Positions 35,647 to 48,384 of a DNA stretch of 64,000 nt are shown in pieces (the stretch's first letter is position 1; each line of letters begins with the position of its first letter). The position numbers and the translations under genes are program-made. Origin of the DNA: Anastatus disparis. Taxonomy: Eukaryota > Arthropoda > Insecta > Hymenoptera > Eupelmidae. The notes below the pieces were generated by a model. It saw only the letters and a program-made list of their open reading frames with translations, did no database searches and was not told the DNA's origin. The stretch lies in assembly GCA_017163975.1 (NCBI GenBank), contig JAFFSR010000230.1, forward strand, positions 887,001-951,000, written 5' to 3'.

Positions 35647-36315
35647 CCCTGGTAGAAATTTTATCTAGGCGCCCGTATAAGCTCTCTAGGTCTTTATAGT
35701 AAAACTAGATTATTCTAGATAAGAAAAACTAGATGGATGTAGACTAATATAATCCTTGAATGCGCGCGCTACCAACCTACAAATCATGCAGCAGTGACGA
35801 AGTAAAGCCAAACATAACCTAATAATGTTCTTTCATTGCACCTTTTCTTCAAATATCGTGTGCAAAAACATCGATGAATAAAAATTTAAAAAATTTATCA
35901 ACTGAACAACGGAAAGTACAACAAAACTATCACTAGAAAGTCATATTGAAAGTGAAAGTGCTAGTATCACGCATAGGCTGGGATTTATAATCGCGTCTCT
36001 ATCTCTATCTCTCTTTCTTATCATGCAAGAGACAAGGACAGAATATTTACATACACGCGACTATACATTGCATCATAGTACATATTCGTGCAAGTAATGC
36101 CATGAAATTATGAAATTATGTTGTGCCTAACCCTTAATATACGTTAACGATTTGATAGAACTGTACAGTTCTATAAGGAAAAACTATACGGGCATCTAGA
36201 AAGGAAAGGCGTTACACGCCAGTACAGATCTGTCTAGTTTATCTGTACAGATCTGTCTAGAACTTGATTATTTTAGCTAAAACTGTCTAGTACCCCGGAC
36301 TAATTTCCACCAGGG
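35647..36315. mobile_element. Element with CCCTGGTAGAA termini (copy 1)
   Basis: It starts CCCTGGTAGAAATTTTATCT and ends TAATTTCCACCAGGG. The interior repeats CTAG-containing motifs (TAGATTATTCTAGATAAG, CTGTCTAG) and has a CpG patch near 35,760. A related element with the same end is at 37,201-38,318. No transposase; target duplication unclear here. Confidence 0.55.
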
Positions 36316-36954
36316 GCATCAATAAATAAATCTTAGATTCGAATAAAAAATTTTGTAGTATGTTTTCATTAATTTAAAATTATATCAGATGTTTTATGAT
36401 ATTACTTTTTAATGCTTTAAAAGCTTGATATGTTTTAAACTTTTCACAAAATGTAACATTTTTACAAATATTAATTACGAAATGTAAAATCTGGAAATTT
36501 AGAAATAATTCTACTTTACTTTAATTTGCTCTTTAGTTTTTTTCCTGATTTATTTCAATCGAAAATCTAATGAGACCCTTAAATGCTTGGGGCCCAGCGC
36601 AATGGTCCATGTTGGCCCATGCCTAAGTCCGGCCCTGGGTGGACACATTGCTCAAACACCATTTCACCGACCATTTTGGGATTTTAATAGTAACTTAACA
36701 ATTACATTCTTTATAAAAGTTAGCCGTTTTTTGACGCAATGTTCATTTTTTATTTTATAACTATTCACTACCTAATTTTGGGGCAAAAATCAATTTTCTT
36801 TTCGTTACTGCACAGTTATTACAAAAATCAATTTTAAATAAATTCTACGTCTTTCTCTAGACAATAATATGTTAATGAAGAAAATTTTTAATATTTTAAT
36901 TCAGGCTTAAAACTTCTTGAGATATATGTCCGTCCATGAAGGGCTTTTCTCACT
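36316..36954. other. Gene-free AT-rich stretch with one GC-rich patch
   Basis: 36,580-36,650 is unusually GC-rich and ends GTCCGGCCCTG, whose complement looks like a hAT-type terminus, but no partner end was found. Nothing else is seen. Confidence 0.4.
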
Positions 36955-37200
36955 CAATTGCGAATAATAACACCTTTTTTGTTCTTTAAAAAAAGGTCCT
37001 TTTCTAAATTTATATAAATTTATGACATTTTTAACTCATTTAATAAAAATAGCAAATAAATATGAATAAATCTAATTTCAATTTAGAAAAGTGAAAAGGA
37101 TCTTTTCTAAATTTATTTAAATGTATGACATTTTTAACTCATTTAATAAAAATAGAAAATAAATATGAATAAATCTAATTTCATTTGAGAAAAGTAAAAT

Positions 37201-38318
37201 CCCTGGTAGAATCTGATTCCATTTCCAAGCTATTTCTTAGTCATTTAAACTGCGCAAATGCTAGAAACAAGCTTGTTTTAATTCCCAGTTCTTAGCTATC
37301 GATGTAACGCTTTTTTCCCACTTTACTGGATTGCAAATTCTTAGATAGTTGAAAGGTATTAATTCACCATTAAACTTGGCTAGAAATAAAATAAGTTTGA
37401 GACAATATTAAAATAACCTGCGAAATAATAATAATCTCTTGTACTCTATTATAACCTCTAAATACGGTGAAGAGACAAGTAACAACAAAAAAGACGCAAA
37501 GAGACAAGTAACAACAAAAAAGACGCAAAGAGACATGCATATACGATATTTTTGAAACAAGCACAATAAATACCGAATTGTGTTTAGACGTGCAGAAAGT
37601 CTTTCGGTATATCACATGCTTGCCGTACGAAGAAAGCAGTACACATGTATGGTTTCCGTTTTTATAAAGCGAAGGCATCACTTTTTACAGTGCAGTGCGC
37701 ATCATTTTTGTTGATACCGAATTGTGTTTGTGCAGAAAGTTTTTCGGTGTATCACGCGCTTACCGTACGAAGACAAGCAGTACTATACATGATGTATAAT
37801 TTCCGTGTTTATGAAGCAAAGGCATCACTTTTCATAGTGCGGTGCGTATCACATTTGTTGAGAAAAAACTATCTCCGTATGTTTGAAGCAGTTGTAAAGT
37901 GAATATTTAATGAAATAGTTTTAAAAACAATGTTTGCATGTCATCTTTAGATATTTTAACGATACTTATGAACTTATTTAGCACTCGTTTTATTTAATTC
38001 TAATACTACGTAATACTTAATTATTACTTTTTAAAATTTGTTTAAATAAAAAAAAACCTTTATAAAACTTATTTTAAATATGTCAAAGTGCAAATTTTCG
38101 ACTCAAACAAACAAATCATCACTTTTTATAGGTTAGAAATATACGAATCACGATCTTTTCACATCCCGTCAGAGTAATCGTCACAATATTTTTTTGACAT
38201 AAGAATTGGTTAATTCTTTGATACTTTTCAGATATTTAAAATATTAACATTTTTGCCCATTTTTAATTCCTATTTCCTAGTTTCGAGTCCATTTAAAATG
38301 TTTCAAATTCTACCAGGG
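37201..38318. mobile_element. CCCTGGTAGAA element (copy 2) with internal duplications
   Basis: Termini CCCTGGTAGAATCTGATTCC and CAAATTCTACCAGGG. The site without it, at about 51,815, shows that a 2 bp AT was duplicated. Inside are a 31 bp direct repeat (AGAGACAAGTAACAACAAAA, 37,471-37,530) and a ~150 bp tandem duplication (37,570-37,715 and 37,717-37,870) around ACCGAATTGTGTTT. Short frames across these repeats show no known domain. Confidence 0.65.
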
Positions 38319-39352
38319 ATAATAAATGAATCTAAAAAAATGAATAATTTTACGAATGTAAGCTTTATTAAAGCGCATTTAAATCAGGGAGCGCGGTAGC
38401 GCTCCTTACGGCATGTTAGCGCTACGGCTTTCCCTATTTACTTTGAATTTGTGATGTTCAAAGATTAAAACTTTGAGTAAATGATTATGTTTCAATATTT
38501 ACATATTATTTGATCACAAGTATACATAAAATGATCTTATGTTTTATCTGACAACAAAAACACATGGCCAAAAGTCAAGTTTTCATGATTTTTTTATATT
38601 ATCAGAGGTTAGTCTGTCGATTTCTTTTCTATATCGGGTTGTTTCAGATTTCCGGTGGATGTTAGAGAACGACAGAGAGTTTTTCGTCTGATGTGAGAGA
38701 AAGAGACAGAATACGAGCTGTGCGATTGCTAATAAGTGAGAGAGAGAAAGAGAGTATAGAGAGTGAGAAAAAGAAAGAGAATAAAAGTTATATCTTTTAA
38801 TAATGAACGCATGTATTCAGGCGAATGCTTTCAGAATATGATAAATGTACAAAGACATCGCGTAAATAAGCAATAAAAGAATTTAGTGTCTCATTCTATA
38901 CAGCTGACGAACTGCCTCAAAATCACGGGCGTTCATGTGATCAGTTCGCGCGTGCGCAGTAAAACGTCCCGTACATAAAATTCAACAGTTGAAAGCGGCG
39001 AAATTCAAAAGTCGGTAATACCGATTTGGTATTTAAAAATGAAAACAACGACAAATGAAAAAGTAATATTTGCATATTTTAAAATATTCTTAATTAATTG
39101 ATTAGTTTTTCATACGATATTTAGACAAAATAAGCTTTATAATAGTTAATTAATTTGAAAGTGTGGAAGAAAATAAGATTAAAATTTTTTCGAAAACAAA
39201 TATTTTATAATAATAATAAATATATAAAAATTAGGTTGATACAATTAGCTATAAAATTAGTGTTATTATATTAAAGTATCAGATTATCGGTAAAGTTAAT
39301 AAATTTATTGAGATAAGAATTTTCGACTTTGAAAAAGTTTTGATATCTCCCC

Positions 39353-40323
39353 AAAAAACCTTTAAAAAGGTAAAATTACGGCAAGTTAGTTTTAAAAAAA
39401 ATCTTTTTCACTATCTCAAAAATAAAAAATATTTTGTCCAAAATTTAAACTAATTTAATACAATCAACTATAAAAAAATCTATTATATCTCTAAAAAAAG
39501 TCTTTAACATTATAGATAATAAAAAAGTGGGAGTTAAATTATAACAAAAATATACTTGAAAAAATACTGAAATCAATAATGTGTGGTCAAGTTTAAATTC
39601 CTTTGATAAAAATAAAGTGTAAAAAAGCCATATAAAATGTTATTGAAAATATAAAACTACCTTCAACAAAATTCAAAAGAATAATAAGTAATTAACGTAA
39701 AAGTAAGAATAAAAGTAATATTATAGCTATAAACTTGCCAGGCCCACTCTACAAAAGTTAAATATATCATTAATGTTATAAAATTAGATTATTTGTTCAT
39801 TGAATACTAAATTGTGAAAATTAATATATATTTTGAATTTCGAGATTACTTACGAGATTCTAAAAAGTCAATCCTAAAAAATGTTTTAAATGGATGTAAG
39901 TTCACCAAGAAATAGAACTTTTGAAGGGTGGGCCTGGCAAGTTTATAGCTGTGATATTACTTTTATTCTTACTTTTACGTTAATTACTTATTATTTTTTT
40001 AAATTTTGTTGAAGGTAGTTTTATATTTTCAATAACATTTTATATGGCTTTTTTACACTTCATTTTTAACAAAGGAATGTAAACTTGACCACACATTCAT
40101 GATTTCAGTATTTTTTCAAGTATATTTTTGTTATAATTTAATTCCCACTTTTTTATCATCTATAATGAAGACTTTTTTTAGAGATATAATAGATTTTTTT
40201 ATAGTTGATTGAATTAAATTAGTTTAAATTTTGGACAAAATATTTTTTATTTTTGAGATAGTGAAAAAGATTTTTTTTAAAGCTAACTTGCCGTAATTTT
40301 ACCTTTTTAAAGGTTTTTTGGGT
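39353..40323. mobile_element. ~970 bp palindromic foldback
   Basis: Arms of about 405 bp (39,353-39,760 and about 39,920-40,323) begin CCCAAAAAACCTTTAAAAAG and pair almost throughout, with a ~160 bp AT-rich loop. It forms the right part of the insert in repeat K copy 1. The left part (38,383-39,352) includes a GA-rich stretch (38,690-38,780) and a GGAGCGCGGTAGCGCTCC hairpin. Confidence 0.7.
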
Positions 40324-40600
40324 AAAATTACATTGAATATCATTAATATTTTAAAAATTAGACTTTTTCTTCTTTCTTTTATTAAATATCATATTTTTAT
40401 AATATCATTGATTTTTATTTCCAAAACAAAAAAATTGATGATTCTCTTTAAAATTCTCAGTTTTTACTAAACAAAATTTTGACTAAACTTTGAATAGTTG
40501 AATTATTTTTGTTCGTTAAAAAGTGACATTTTCTAAAGTTATATAGGGGCATGATAACATTCTTTTTAATTAATTTTTAAAAAATAACATTTTATTTCAA

Positions 40601-42214
40601 CAGTTACAAAATTTAAAAGACGAAAAATCTCAATTTTTCAAAAAATACATAAACGCTTTTTAAATTTATGTTGCACAGAGATTAATTATTTAAGAAAAAT
40701 TGAAAATTCTTTTAGAAAAATAACTATTTCGCATCTTATCTGACTGCTCATTGTGTTAATTACTATTTTTTAATAAAATTACTTTAAAAATTGAAGATGT
40801 CATGCAAATTAGTATTTTAATAATAAAGAGCTGAACGGTTCTTCAAGCTGAAATTATATGGATTTTAAATAAACACAGAATACTGATTTTATTAATTAAC
40901 AGTTTATTGAGATCCAAAGTTGTCATTCTTTAGATGAGATCCTCTTTTAAAAAAACGATGGCCGGATGTTGTGAAACATTTTATACTAAGAACGTGATTG
41001 GTGCGTTGAATAGAATCATATGATTGGCGAAAAACGAGATTGGATTTACTATAATATGCTAAAATAAAATCATCGATTTAGAATTTAATAATAAAAATCA
41101 TTGATAAAATAATTAAATTATAATTATTGAGTTATAGTTTGATTTTTTAAATAAAATTATTAGTATAAACATCGCTAACTTCCGCTTACGAAAATTCCTT
41201 TTGTCTGAAGTTGTCGAGAGTGCGAAGTACCGCTCTATATTCATTTGTTATTGCATATTTCAAATTAGAACATGGTAACAATTCTATGCCATTTACTTCT
41301 GAATTCTCTTTTTAAAAATTGTACTATAAAATAGTATATTAAGCAATAATGAGCCTGGCAAGTAATTTGGTAAATTTAAAATAAGATTTAAGAGCATGAC
41401 GAAGCTGTCCGCCTTCTAATAATATTTCCAATCTTAACTTATGAATAAACGATGCGTTTAATCGAGTTTCTTCGCTACAAAGAAAAAATTTGTAAGATTA
41501 AACTCTAATGCGGACAACTCAAGAAATCCACCAAAATATAATACATACAAAGTTATAATAAAAACTTTCAATATGTCGTATTTTAAGGTTAGGTTTGTCA
41601 AGTTTGATATCTAATTTCCAATCAAAGCTCATAAAAAAATAACAAGTCCAAATGATTTTTTATTTTAACAAAAATTATTGTATAAATATAGCTTTAGTGC
41701 GGACAAGTCATTATATTTGTTTAATTTAAGAATTCAAAAAGATATTGATAAAATAAAAAAAGCAAAACTTGATTGCTGCAGCTCCGACATGCCGTTCAAA
41801 TATTTCGGAATATTTTACAATAAATAATAAAAAAACCGATAAGTAATACAATTTTGATTGTATAATTTCGTATATAAAATATTTCTAGATTGACAGCTTA
41901 AAAATTTTTTTCAAAAATATAGTATAATATTTGCCTAAAATATACTATTTTTAAAAGTTTGTTTATTTAATTTCAAAATTCAAATTGAATGACGCTTAGA
42001 ATTAACAGTTTTTCTGCAAAATAAAATTAAAAATCTTTTGTTTGAAAGAATGATATAATTACTATAATTAAGAAAATATAAATTAGAATTTTTATTTTTA
42101 TTTGTATTTTAAAAATAGGAACGATATACATATCGTTAAGAATTGATTATTGAATTATTTTATTTTTTATATATTTTATGGATTTCATATTGTTGAAAAT
42201 ATTAATTTTTAAAT
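40601..42214. other. Gene-free AT-rich stretch
   Basis: Only short frames without recognisable domains. 'TAATGCGGACAA' and 'TTAGTGCGGACAAGTC' near 41,508 and 41,695 suggest a diverged repeat. Nothing firmer. Confidence 0.45.
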
Positions 42215-43087
42215 AACTTCATTCATTAGTTACTGAGAATTTAGGATTCCAATATTATATATTAAAATTTTTCTGGTACCAGAAATTAAAAATTCATAAA
42301 TGCTAATGAATAAATTTATTTAAAAATTTATACCATCTAATGCATTTCTTTTCCTGAAATTTTGCATTAAGGAGGCTCATCATGCTCGGACCCTATCATG
42401 TTTTGGGTTCCTTGGTGGTCTTTGTATTATTGCAAATTTTCATAGATGAATACACTCTATGTTTCTAAATTATAATTATTATTATTTCAAGAACAAAAAT
42501 CATTGCATAAATATATGTTAAAAAAAAATTTTTTTTTCTTGAAAAGCTCTTGTGACTATTTACTTATATACGGCACTATACAGCGGACTTCGTAATATGT
42601 ATACACGCGCTCTGAGCGTCTTAGAATTATCACGCATGCGCAGTATATACCAGCTGATTCTTTCGATTCTACGCTAATCAAATATTTTCAACTTTTACAC
42701 TTAATTTCTCTTTATTTTGATGGCTTACCCTCTTTTTTCTTCATTGCATTGTAATCCTTATTAAAAAATCTATATTCCTCTAGTTTTTTATAAAAAATCT
42801 TTGCGTAGAGATTTAATTACGATAACATTTTTAGTTCCATCGTGCATTTTTCACATAAGGCCTGTGTATAAGAACAATGATTTGACATTGATTTCTTTAA
42901 ATTTTGATGGCTTATCCTATATATTTTTTTTAAGCAATGAAAAGATGGAAGGTCAATGAACATTTTTCCAAAGTTTCATAAAAATCCATTCAGTTTAGAA
43001 AATAACATTGGAGACTGAGGAGCCTCCTTAAAATTTGGAGATAGTCAATATTTATGAGTGTAGGTGTAGTGTCCGTTTTATGTCTCC
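42215..43087. mobile_element. Type E MITE, left-truncated and invaded by a type G MITE
   Basis: CATTCATTAGTTACTGAG (about 42,222) and GAGTGTAGGTGTAGTGTCCG (43,051-43,070) match the right portion of the element at 28,717-29,090, ending at TTAA 43,088-43,091. It is split at GCATTAAAATTTGGAG by the 657 bp MITE below. Confidence 0.65.
42371..43027. mobile_element. TTAA-flanked MITE (type G relative)
   Basis: TTAA at 42,367-42,370 and 43,028-43,031; termini GGAGGCTC and GAGCCTCC. Size (657 bp) and a CpG patch with CGCATGCGCAGT parallel the type G element at 20,376. The empty site in the sister type E MITE supports TTAA duplication. Confidence 0.75.
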
Positions 43088-43115
43088 TTAAAATGTGAAA
43101 TTTTAAGTGATGATA

Positions 43116-43581
43116 GAAGGAGCGTCAGTGGCGTAACCGGCTAAGGCGCACGCCTTATACGGTCTCTACACTTTCGCTCCAAGCGGTCGGGGCTTCGATT
43201 CCCGGTCAAAACCTGAAATTTTTTTCAGGCTTTTTTTCATCGGAAAAAGAATTTCTGAGTGCGATGGGTCAATGTTCCTGGCGTGGGTTTTCTCCTGGGG
43301 GAGTTTTCCCTGCGTCACAGGCCTGATAAGCCTGGGTAAATGCGGGAACCGACCGTAGAAATCTGCTTACCGACTGCTCTGGAACGCAGCAGTCTAAGAT
43401 TTCTCGGGGATGTGGGTTATTAGGTAGCTTAGGATAAAGATATGTAGGACATAAGAAAATAGGAAAAATGAAAATAGGAAATGTGTGCTAGGAAACATCC
43501 TCACACAAAGGTTGTAAGGATGCAGGTGCTAGGCCAAGTAAGGCTGCGCCCGGGCCAATAGGGCAAAAAAAAAAAAAAAAA
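43116..43581 (+). mobile_element. Full-length tRNA-Leu-like SINE with poly-A tail and target duplications
   Basis: The 5' part (43,116-43,207) is tRNA-like: A box TGGCGTAACCGGCTAAGGCGC, a long variable arm, and B box GGGCTTCGATTCCCG, closest to class II (Leu-type) tRNAs. The body (about 43,208-43,563) includes GGGTTTTCTCCTGGGGGAG and GCGCCCGGGCCAATAGGGC, and the tail is 18 A's. The 11 bp direct repeats AAGTGATGATA (43,105-43,115 and 43,582-43,592) flank it exactly. It would be transcribed by RNA polymerase III and mobilised by a LINE. Intact boxes and clean duplications suggest a fairly recent insertion. Confidence 0.9.
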
Positions 43582-43592
43582 AAGTGATGATA

Positions 43593-45561
43593 AAACTGGA
43601 AAAGTCGTTTTTATAAACCATATTACATTGTATTAAAAACAGATTTTTTTCATCATGGATAATTTTACATGACTATGTCCAGAGATTGATCTTGGAATTC
43701 TCATATCTTGGAAATCAAATACGTTAGATTGATATTAAAAATTATGTGTATAAAAAGCTATATATTTGTAAAATAACTTTTGACTTTGTAATAGTTTACG
43801 TTATTTAAATTTTGAAAGATTTAAGAAATGTCTAAAAAATAATTTAAAAGTTTCCTATTTCTTCAATTTTTTTAAATAATAATAAGAAAATGAATATAGT
43901 GATAATATATCTTTTAAATGAGATTTATTTTTCTCGAACTTTTCCGTGTCTATAAATTCATTGATGCCGCATAAACTGCTCTGATACATTGGTATATAAC
44001 ATCAATTTCTTTACTGATGCTGATATTAATAGATATGAAATTATTATTATTTAATAATGAATAGAAAATAATAACACTATATTAACAGTCAATCATTAAA
44101 AATTTATATACATTTAGATTAGATATAGGGCGCGCTTGCGCGCATGGATTTTCTAGTTATCTTAAAGAAATGATCGGCGAGGCTATTTGAAAATTTACAG
44201 TAATAACATATGTAATAAAAACTCATTTAAAGTTTCAAAAGATTATCCGCCTTTTTAATAAACAACAAATTATAGCTGATGGAGGAGCTATCTGACTATT
44301 AACAAAATGTATATGATTTTTAAATCTTTGAAACTTTATGATAAAAAATTAAGAATGACAGATAAACATCTCTTCCAATTGAAAAATATTAAAGAATTAT
44401 GAAATGTATCTTAAAAAATCAATTCCGAATTGTTTATTATATGTTTAAATGGTTTATTATGGTTATGTAAATTAAATATTTTTATGATTTTTTTATTGAT
44501 TTAACAAAAATTTAACTTGAAATAAATGAAAAAATAATAAAAGAATAAATAAAAGAATTAAGGAATGTACTTTGATAAAGCATATTTTTTAAAAAGTGTT
44601 ATCAACTTCATCGAAGTGCATTAAATAAAAATAACGCTAAACACCATTGGTGTTAAAAAAACATTTATTAAAAAAATGGTTTAATTTTTATAATTACAAA
44701 AAAATTTAATTATAATACTGCTTATAAATTTGCTATGTGTTATCGAACTAAATAAAAATCTAAAAAAAATTATCGTATATTTAGAAAGAAATATCGTAAG
44801 AAAATCCAAAAAAGTAGGTATTTTAAAGTATTCACTAAAAAGAATGCATTACAATTTTTTCAAAGCTTATCATAGTATAAAGTTAACTAAAAAATAAAAT
44901 GTATTCGTTAAATTTTTTAAAGATGGATTTGTTTAGTTACTTTTCAAGTATGATTCAATAAAATTTGAAAATAATGTATTTGATAGTATTGCATTGTTTT
45001 GTGTAATTTGTGAAAATTATTTTCATTGGAAATCGTATCACATAAGTACGTAAACTTAACGTAAAATTTTTGTATGCTTTAAAACAAAAAAAAATTTCGT
45101 CAAATTTACATCAAATATATGTACTTCATTATTCAAATTGTCTCATTACATAGAATAATACATTTCATTATTAAAAAAATTTATATTCTTCATAAATTTT
45201 TTTATTGAAATTCTCATTTTAAAATTTATCTAAAAACTTTTTTGAAGTAACCGAATTTTAATCCAAGCCGACGATATGTAAAAAAAATAATTTATTGATA
45301 ACTTTATTAATAAAACAGTTTTAAATGTATGTGGTAAACGTTATTTTGTTGTATTTTTTAAAATAAAATGTTAATTATATTGATATTGCACCTAAACATT
45401 TACTAAATTTGAAATTTTTCCAATAATATAAATTTTTTCTAACAAATATAATACAAAAAAAAAATTTTGAAATTTTAAACTGAAAGTTCATTCAAAGTAC
45501 TTGTAATAATTAATTAGGCATTTTTTTTTCATATTTAAATAACTAATCATCAAAACCTACT
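43593..45561. other. Gene-free AT-rich stretch
   Basis: No recognisable frame. A small GC hairpin, GGGCGCGCTTGCGCGC, lies near 44,128-44,143. Confidence 0.45.
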
Positions 45562-45668
45562 CATAAGGAGAAATCATTTCCACCTTCAAGAAACAAATTC
45601 GGTTAAAACTACAAGATGTGATTTCGTGATGAAAAAAATTAACCCGTATTTCTTCTTTTGCTTAAATA

Positions 45669-47812
45669 CCCAAGCGGAAATAATCTGCCGTTAATAACTA
45701 ATAATAATTATATACAACGAAAAATAATTTAAAAAAAAAGTTATTATTTTTTATTATTTGTTATAAAAGTGTAGATTTTGGACTGTGATAACTGTTTATA
45801 ATAGTTATTAATAATTATTTTACATTTATAACAGTTGATGAAAATTATTATCAGTTATTATTTTTTATTATCTTTTTCAGCATGGTAAGTATATGCATAA
45901 AGTAAACCGTAAGTAAAAATTATTATCGGTTATTATTTTTTTTTTCTTTTTCAATCTAAGAGTTACTAATAATTATTTTCTATTTATAAAAGTTAATAGA
46001 AGTTATTATTAGTTATTATTGTTTATTATCTTTTTCGGTATGGAAGGTATACATATAAAGCAAACGTTGAATAAAAGTTATTATCAGTTATTATTTTTTT
46101 TTATCTTTTTTGGTATGGAAGGTAAATATACATATAAAGCCAACGTTAAATAAAAGTTATTAATATTATTTTTTAGTAATTTTTATTAATTTTTTTATTA
46201 ATTTTTTGAATTTTAAAGGTGTTCACTTGAAGGAAACGATAAAAAAAAGTTATAATTATTTTTTCATTAGATTTTAAAAATTGTTAAAAATTGTTTTTGA
46301 TTATTGAAAGTAAGTAGATAGGTAAGGATATAATTGATTCAAAAAGAATTTTTATTTTTATTTTTACATAAAAACTTTTATATAAAAATATAAGTCTTAT
46401 TTTACAATTATAGAAGTTTTATTTTGTATTTACAATGTCAACGCTAACATATAATACGATTTACTTATCAAATCTTAATTAATGCAGCGACCAAGAGCAC
46501 CTTTAAAAATTGAGCTTAAATAATAATCATCATTACATTTTGTTATTATACAAGGCCGGTGTAGCATGGTATACTTAAGACATTGAATTTCGCCATGAAA
46601 GAGTGAACATTTTTTTAAATTTATGACTTCTTTCACATCAGTGTCATTAACAAATGAAACCGGTACAAGTTTTAATAATTTAAAGAAAATATAAACATCA
46701 CAGTTATCGTCGTATTTAATCAAATATATAGAACTAATGATTCCGAATCTACTATCTTTCGTTTGAAAAATAGAATCATTAGTTTTTTTCCCTTTTGAAT
46801 AATAACAAGATGTGTATCTACAACTTTGATATATAATTTTATTGTATTTTTTACATTCAGTAATTTTATTAATATTTATAAAGAAACGAAGGCACGACAT
46901 TTCTTTTTTGGTTAGAATGTGACGTTTTGCACATCCTACTAGTGTACAACCACCTATTTTTACTACTTCCTTTAATCTTTTACTGTTCATTTGATCAACA
47001 AAATCTTTCGTTTCTTGAGAAATAAAGCTTTCCGTTTCTAATTGTGGAATTTGTTGATAAGTTAATAGTCTAATAACTATTTCTTTAGCGATGTGGTAAT
47101 TACTTTTCTTCATTACAAGTAAATTTTTATTATGGCTTTCGAAGGGAAAAGTATTGATTGCCCATAGTGGTCCCCAATTCTCGACAGTATCAGTTAAATG
47201 TAACAGTAAATGTACATTGTAGTACATATACTTATCTCCGAAAAATATACCAAAATAAAAAACAAATTCTATTAATAAAATTTTTGAAATCTTTAGTTCA
47301 TGTGGTGATATGCTATCTTGTAGAAGAGTATTTAAAGCTGAGATAAACATTGCAAGATGATTTAGATATTTTCTAGGTAGAAGCCCTTTTAGGCTTGGTA
47401 AAGCACCGAATAAAATCCAAATGAGCCAATCAGAAGCTGATAAAAAATAATAAAAAATAAAAACTAATAATAACTTTTATTCTAGGTTTGGTTTAGCGTA
47501 TGGTTTTCAAATTGAAAAAGCTAATAAAAAATAATAAAAAATAAAAACTAATAATAACTATTGTTTCATAAGAAAGTAATAAAAAATAATAACTAATAAT
47601 AACTTTTATTTTAGGTTTGGTTTATGCGTATGATTTCCAAATTGAAAAAGCTAATAAAAAATAATAAAAAATAATAAGAAATTAAAACAAAAAATAAAAA
47701 ATAATAACTATTTCAAACTTTTATTACAGTCCAAAATCTAGACATTTTAAATTGTTAATATCAGTTATTATTTTTTATCATTATTTATTTCAGAATGTGA
47801 TTTCCGCCTGGG
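45669..47812 (-). mobile_element. CACTA/EnSpm-like element, internally deleted
   Basis: Termini CCCAAGCGGAAAT and ATTTCCGCCTGGG with TA on both outer sides. Both subterminal zones carry inverted repeats of TAATAACTTTTATTnTAG and AATAATAAAAAATAA blocks in 120-170 bp units, typical of CMC-type transposons where the transposase binds many sites. Only the last transposase exon remains, so this copy would need a partner element. Assignment to CMC/EnSpm comes from the protein, since the termini do not read CACTA. Confidence 0.7.
46475..47436 (-). pseudogene. tnp2/DUF4218-type transposase, terminal exon only
   Basis: The frame is open from a likely splice acceptor (TTTTTTATCAG, exon from 47,436) to TAA at 46,475-46,477, about 320 codons. 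The conventional ATG is 47,350, but upstream codons SDWLIWILFGALPSLKGLLP keep family similarity. The block YYNVHLLLHLTDTVENWGPLW then TFPFESHN is the hallmark of the C-terminal domain of CACTA transposases (DUF4218-like), here about residues 70-110. The later part is Cys-rich (GGCTLVGCAKRH; SCRYTSCYYSKGKK). The catalytic RNase H-fold core would lie in missing upstream exons, so it is not functional as a transposase. The frame itself has no stop, which suggests a young deletion. Confidence 0.75.
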
Positions 47813-48384
47813 TAGATTTCAGAGACAAAGATATGCACATTTTTCAATAATATAATGAAAAGAAGTTGTCGTAAGAACTTAAATGATCGGACAACTAAAA
47901 ATCTTACAGAAAAATGTATTAAATATTAAAAAAGTACAAATTAAATACTTTAATTTAAACCTTATTAGCTTAAAAAAGCTTAATGTGGTTAAAAAGTTAT
48001 TCTTAATTGAAAATTATTACATATTAGTTAATAGTTTTAGCATGTAATATATGATAAATTTTTTACTTTATTTTACCTGTATATTTTGATCGTTTGTAAT
48101 TCGTAACTTTTGAACTACATAACCTTTTTTGATGCAATACAGTTTAAATTAATATATTTAAGTATTTTCTTTGATCTATCACACATTTTCTTGTAAGAAT
48201 TTTAGCTGTTTGGCTATTGAAGTTTCGATAAGCGTTTCTTTTCACTATATTTTTTATGAAATATCGGTATTTTTATATCCGAAACCTTTTTTGATTTAAT
48301 TTTTTTCATAAAAAATTAGATTCTTTAGTTTCAACCAAATTCGTTTTCCGAAGATAGGGACCTTTCTTCTCCTTGTTCATTTGA

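Larger units (their letters stand above)
36955..40600 (+). repeat. Dispersed repeat K, copy 1 (with insertions)
   Basis: Three segments, 36,955-37,200, 38,319-38,382 and about 40,325-40,600, align in order with the reverse complement of 50,690-52,045. The first contains a twofold tandem unit (GACATTTTTAACTCATTTAATAAAAATAG repeated ~110 bp apart). The gaps are a CCCTGG element (37,201-38,318) and a ~1.9 kb insert (38,383-40,324). No coding frame. Confidence 0.7.
45562..48384. mobile_element. Copy 2 of dispersed repeat J, host of the CACTA-like element
   Basis: The left end AAGGAGAAATCATTTCC...ACAAATTCGGTTAAAACTA is mirrored at about 48,290-48,384 (TTTCAACCAAATTCG...TTCTCCTT). The part right of the CACTA-like insertion (47,813-48,260) aligns with 29,880-30,260. 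Without the insertion, J would be about 680 bp. Confidence 0.6.

Noticed and set aside
36310..36640. hAT element bounded by CAGGGGC and GCCCTG
   Set aside because: Only one end (CAGGGCCGGACTTAGGC on the minus strand) looks hAT-like; the other CAGGG belongs to the CCCTGG element, and no 8 bp duplication was found.
37370..37902. Small frames around the ACCGAATTGTGTTT duplication
   Set aside because: Created by tandem duplication inside the CCCTGG element; no recognised domain and no splice context.
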